From assembly GCA_027214255.1 (NCBI GenBank), contig JAPWHL010000013.1, positions 1-64,000 of the forward strand: DNA of 64,000 bases. The letters are read 5' to 3'. Positions 62,002 to 64,000 of the stretch are shown one piece after another; the stretch's first letter is position 1, and every line of letters starts with the position of its first letter. The DNA comes from Roseovarius aestuarii (GTDB lineage Bacteria > Pseudomonadota > Alphaproteobacteria > Rhodobacterales > Rhodobacteraceae). The notes under the pieces are model-generated. The model had not been told where the DNA came from, made no database searches, and saw only the letters and a list, made by a program, of their open reading frames with translations. Made by a program: the position numbers and the translations under genes.

Positions 62002-63738
62002 TCAAAACAGGAAGTAACGTTGGGCCATCGGCAGGACCGAGGCAGGTTCGCAGGTCAGCAGTTCGCCATCAGCGCGGACCTCGTAGGTTTCGGGATTCAC
62101 TTCGATCTCCGGTGTGGCGTTGTTAAGCAGCAGGTCCTTCTTACCGATGTTGCGGGTGTTGCGCACCGCGATTGCCTGTTTGGCCAGTCCCAGATGCTTG
62201 GCTATTCCGTCGGCCTGTGCCGCTTCGCTGACAAAGACAACGGCCGAGTTTTCTACAGAACGCCCGAAGGCCGCGAACATGGGCCGCGAATACACCGGTT
62301 GCGGTGTCGGGATCGAGGCGTTCGGGTCCCCCATTTGCGCCATGACAATGCTGCCCCCCAGCAGGACCATTTCGGGTTTGACGCCGAAAAAGGCCGGATT
62401 CCACAGTACCAGATCGGCGCGTTTGCCCTCTTCGATGCTGCCGATTTCACACGAGATTCCATGGGCGATGGCGGGGTTGATCGTGTATTTTGCGATATAG
62501 CGGCGGACGCGGAAATTGTCGTTATTGCCTGTTTCTTCGGCCAAACGCCCGCGCTGCTTCTTCATCTTGTCTGCGGTTTGCCATGTCCGGATCAGTACCT
62601 CACCGACGCGCCCCATCGCCTGACTGTCGGACGCAATAATGCTGAACGCGCCCATGTCATGCAGAATATCTTCAGCGGCAATGGTTTCGCGCCTGATACG
62701 GCTTTCGGCAAAGGCAACATCCTCGGGGATGGATTTGTCCAGATGGTGACAGACCATCAGCATGTCGAGATGTTCTTCGAGCGTGTTGACAGTGAAGGGG
62801 CGTGTCGGGTTGGTGGAGGAGGGCAGAACATGCTCTTCGCCGCAAATCTTGATGATATCCGGCGCGTGCCCGCCGCCCGCACCTTCGGTATGGAAGGCGT
62901 GAATCGTGCGGCCCTTCAGCGCTGAAACCGTGTGTTCGACAAAACCGGATTCATTCAATGTGTCGGTGTGGATCATCACCTGCACATCCATCGCATCGGC
63001 CACGCTCAGACAACAATCGATAGCTGCTGGGGTGGTGCCCCAATCCTCGTGCAGTTTCAGCGCGCAAGCCCCTGCTCTTATCTGCTCTTCCAGTGCATCC
63101 GGCAGGGACGCGTTGCCCTTGCCCGCAAAGGCCAGGTTCATCGGGAAGCTATCGGCGGCCTGCAGCATGCGCCCGATGTGCCAACCACCGGGAGTGCAGG
63201 TCGTGGCCAGCGTGCCATGGGCCGGGCCAGTCCCGCCACCCAGCATGGTGGTCAAACCCGAATGCAAGGCATCCTCGATCTGTTGCGGGCAAATGAAGTG
63301 GATGTGGCTGTCAAAGCCACCCGCAGTCAGGATCCGGCCTTCTCCTGCGATGATCTCGGTGCCCGGCCCGATGATGATATCCACCCCCGGCTGGATGTCG
63401 GGGTTGCCTGCCTTACCTATCTTGGCGATCCGACCGTCCTTGAGGCCCACGTCCGCCTTGTAGATCCCCGAATGGTCCACGATCAGCGCATTGGTGATCA
63501 CGGTATCGACCGCCCCATCTGCGCGGGTCACTTGGGACTGCCCCATGCCATCGCGGATCACCTTGCCACCGCCGAATTTCACCTCTTCGCCATAGGAAGG
63601 CGTATTGCGCCCCTCTCGCATGACTGTCAGGTCTCGCTCGACTTCAATGATAAGGTCGGTATCTGCCAGTCGCACCCGATCTCCCGTTGTGGGGCCGAAC
63701 ATGGTGGCGTAATCACTGCGTTTGATGGTTGCAGGCAT
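62002..63738 (-). CDS. ureC: Urease subunit alpha
   Basis: 578 aa catalytic subunit. Nickel ligands in [13 protein letters not shown], the carbamylated lysine in [15 protein letters not shown] (about residue 225), further His in [13 protein letters not shown] and [15 protein letters not shown], and the mobile flap [17 protein letters not shown] with the Cys-His-His pattern. It hydrolyses urea to ammonia and carbamate. Its start overlaps the ureB stop (TGATG). The sequence appears complete and active. Confidence 0.98.
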   Translation of the reverse strand: MPATIKRSDYATMFGPTTGDRVRLADTDLIIEVERDLTVMREGRNTPSYGEEVKFGGGKVIRDGMGQSQVTRADGAVDTVITNALIVDHSGIYKADVGLKDGRIAKIGKAGNPDIQPGVDIIIGPGTEIIAGEGRILTAGGFDSHIHFICPQQIEDALHSGLTTMLGGGTGPAHGTLATTCTPGGWHIGRMLQAADSFPMNLAFAGKGNASLPDALEEQIRAGACALKLHEDWGTTPAAIDCCLSVADAMDVQVMIHTDTLNESGFVEHTVSALKGRTIHAFHTEGAGGGHAPDIIKICGEEHVLPSSTNPTRPFTVNTLEEHLDMLMVCHHLDKSIPEDVAFAESRIRRETIAAEDILHDMGAFSIIASDSQAMGRVGEVLIRTWQTADKMKKQRGRLAEETGNNDNFRVRRYIAKYTINPAIAHGISCEIGSIEEGKRADLVLWNPAFFGVKPEMVLLGGSIVMAQMGDPNASIPTPQPVYSRPMFAAFGRSVENSAVVFVSEAAQADGIAKHLGLAKQAIAVRNTRNIGKKDLLLNNATPEIEVNPETYEVRADGELLTCEPASVLPMAQRYFLF

Positions 63739-64000
63739 CAGAGAGTCCCCATTACGGCCTGATTGAACCCGAAAATCCGTCGCGCGCCGGTGAACGGGAT
63801 CAATTGAACCTCACGGCGCTGACCGGGTTCAAAGCGCACCGCAGTTCCAGCCGCTATGTCCAGGCGACAGCCGCGGGCAATGTCGCGATCAAACGCAAGC
63901 GCTGGATTGGTTTCGGCAAAATGATAATGGCTGCCGACCTGCACCGGCCGGTCACCGGTATTGGCCACCATCAGCGTGATCGCCTGCCTGTCGGGGTTCA
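63738..64000 (-). CDS. ureB: Urease subunit beta (partial, runs off the window)
   Basis: The visible 87 codons encode [52 protein letters not shown] and GFNQAVMG, the core of UreB. The N-terminus, about 20-25 residues in this family (usual start MIPGEIF), lies beyond position 64000, as do presumably ureA and ureD. Structural subunit that packs against UreC. Confidence 0.96.
   Translation of the reverse strand, partial: NPDRQAITLMVANTGDRPVQVGSHYHFAETNPALAFDRDIARGCRLDIAAGTAVRFEPGQRREVQLIPFTGARRIFGFNQAVMGTL

Noticed and set aside
1..64000. CRISPR arrays
   Set aside because: No regularly spaced repeats of 20-40 bases were seen anywhere in the window.

Overview
The window looks like chromosomal DNA of a marine alphaproteobacterium of the order Rhodobacterales (Roseobacter group). 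I infer this from the gene families and their order: rnd-lptC-lptA-lptB-hpf-ptsN without rpoN, the core-2-type glycosyltransferase next to a NodH-like sulfotransferase, a short RNase D, a Cys-rich N-terminus on DNA polymerase IV, a TAXI-type TRAP transporter, and a urease operon in the order ureB-C-E-F-G. The sequence alone does not name a species.

Layout. 1-930: a gene-free stretch with one perfect DnaA box and a very dense cluster of GANTC (CcrM) sites. 934-8767: an FMN glutamate-synthase-like protein, then a surface-modification block (SAM methyltransferase, two glycosyltransferases, a sulfotransferase, and a hydrolase-glycosyltransferase fusion). 9102-16170: housekeeping genes clpB, two small conserved-looking unknowns, pyrF, dinB, an N-formylglutamate amidohydrolase, tRNA-Val and rpmJ. 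16181-20672: regulators, a TSUP exporter, a DadA-like oxidase and a flavin reductase. 20814-30942: polysaccharide and capsule genes (KpsM-like permease, cysQ, kdsB, galU, galE, two paralogous GT2 enzymes, a frameshifted core-2-type glycosyltransferase, and a two-part sulfotransferase). 31077-35453: the rnd-lptCAB operon, hpf, ptsN and arfB, the last behind an unusual leader carrying an 18-codon ORF, alternative hairpins and an intrinsic terminator. 35813-42895: yhhQ, mepA, an MFS transporter, a thioesterase-like gene, yggT, recQ and yaaA.

43113-60260 reads as accessory DNA. It begins at tRNA-Arg(CCT), followed by a truncated replication-type ORF and a graveyard of IS3- and IS6-like fragments. 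Two uptake/catabolism modules follow. The first is LysR + hydroxyacid dehydrogenase + PF06684-type protein + TAXI TRAP transporter + DUF1850. The second is GntR + ProXVW-like ABC transporter + GYD protein + amidohydrolase + CobW-type GTPase. Remnants of the same IS6-like element sit at the end of each module. A YitT protein and more IS debris come next. The urease operon (ureB partial, ureC, ureE, ureF, ureG) then runs leftward from the right edge.

How the parts may work together: the left half is rich in enzymes that build and decorate cell-surface glycans (nucleotide sugars from GalU/GalE, CMP-Kdo from KdsB, PAPS/PAP turnover by CysQ alongside sulfotransferases, export by KpsM, LPS transport by Lpt). 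The right half gathers nitrogenous small-molecule uptake and hydrolysis genes next to urease. The signals I find least explained are the arfB leader, the GANTC cluster, and the ABC-GYD-amidohydrolase-GTPase module.
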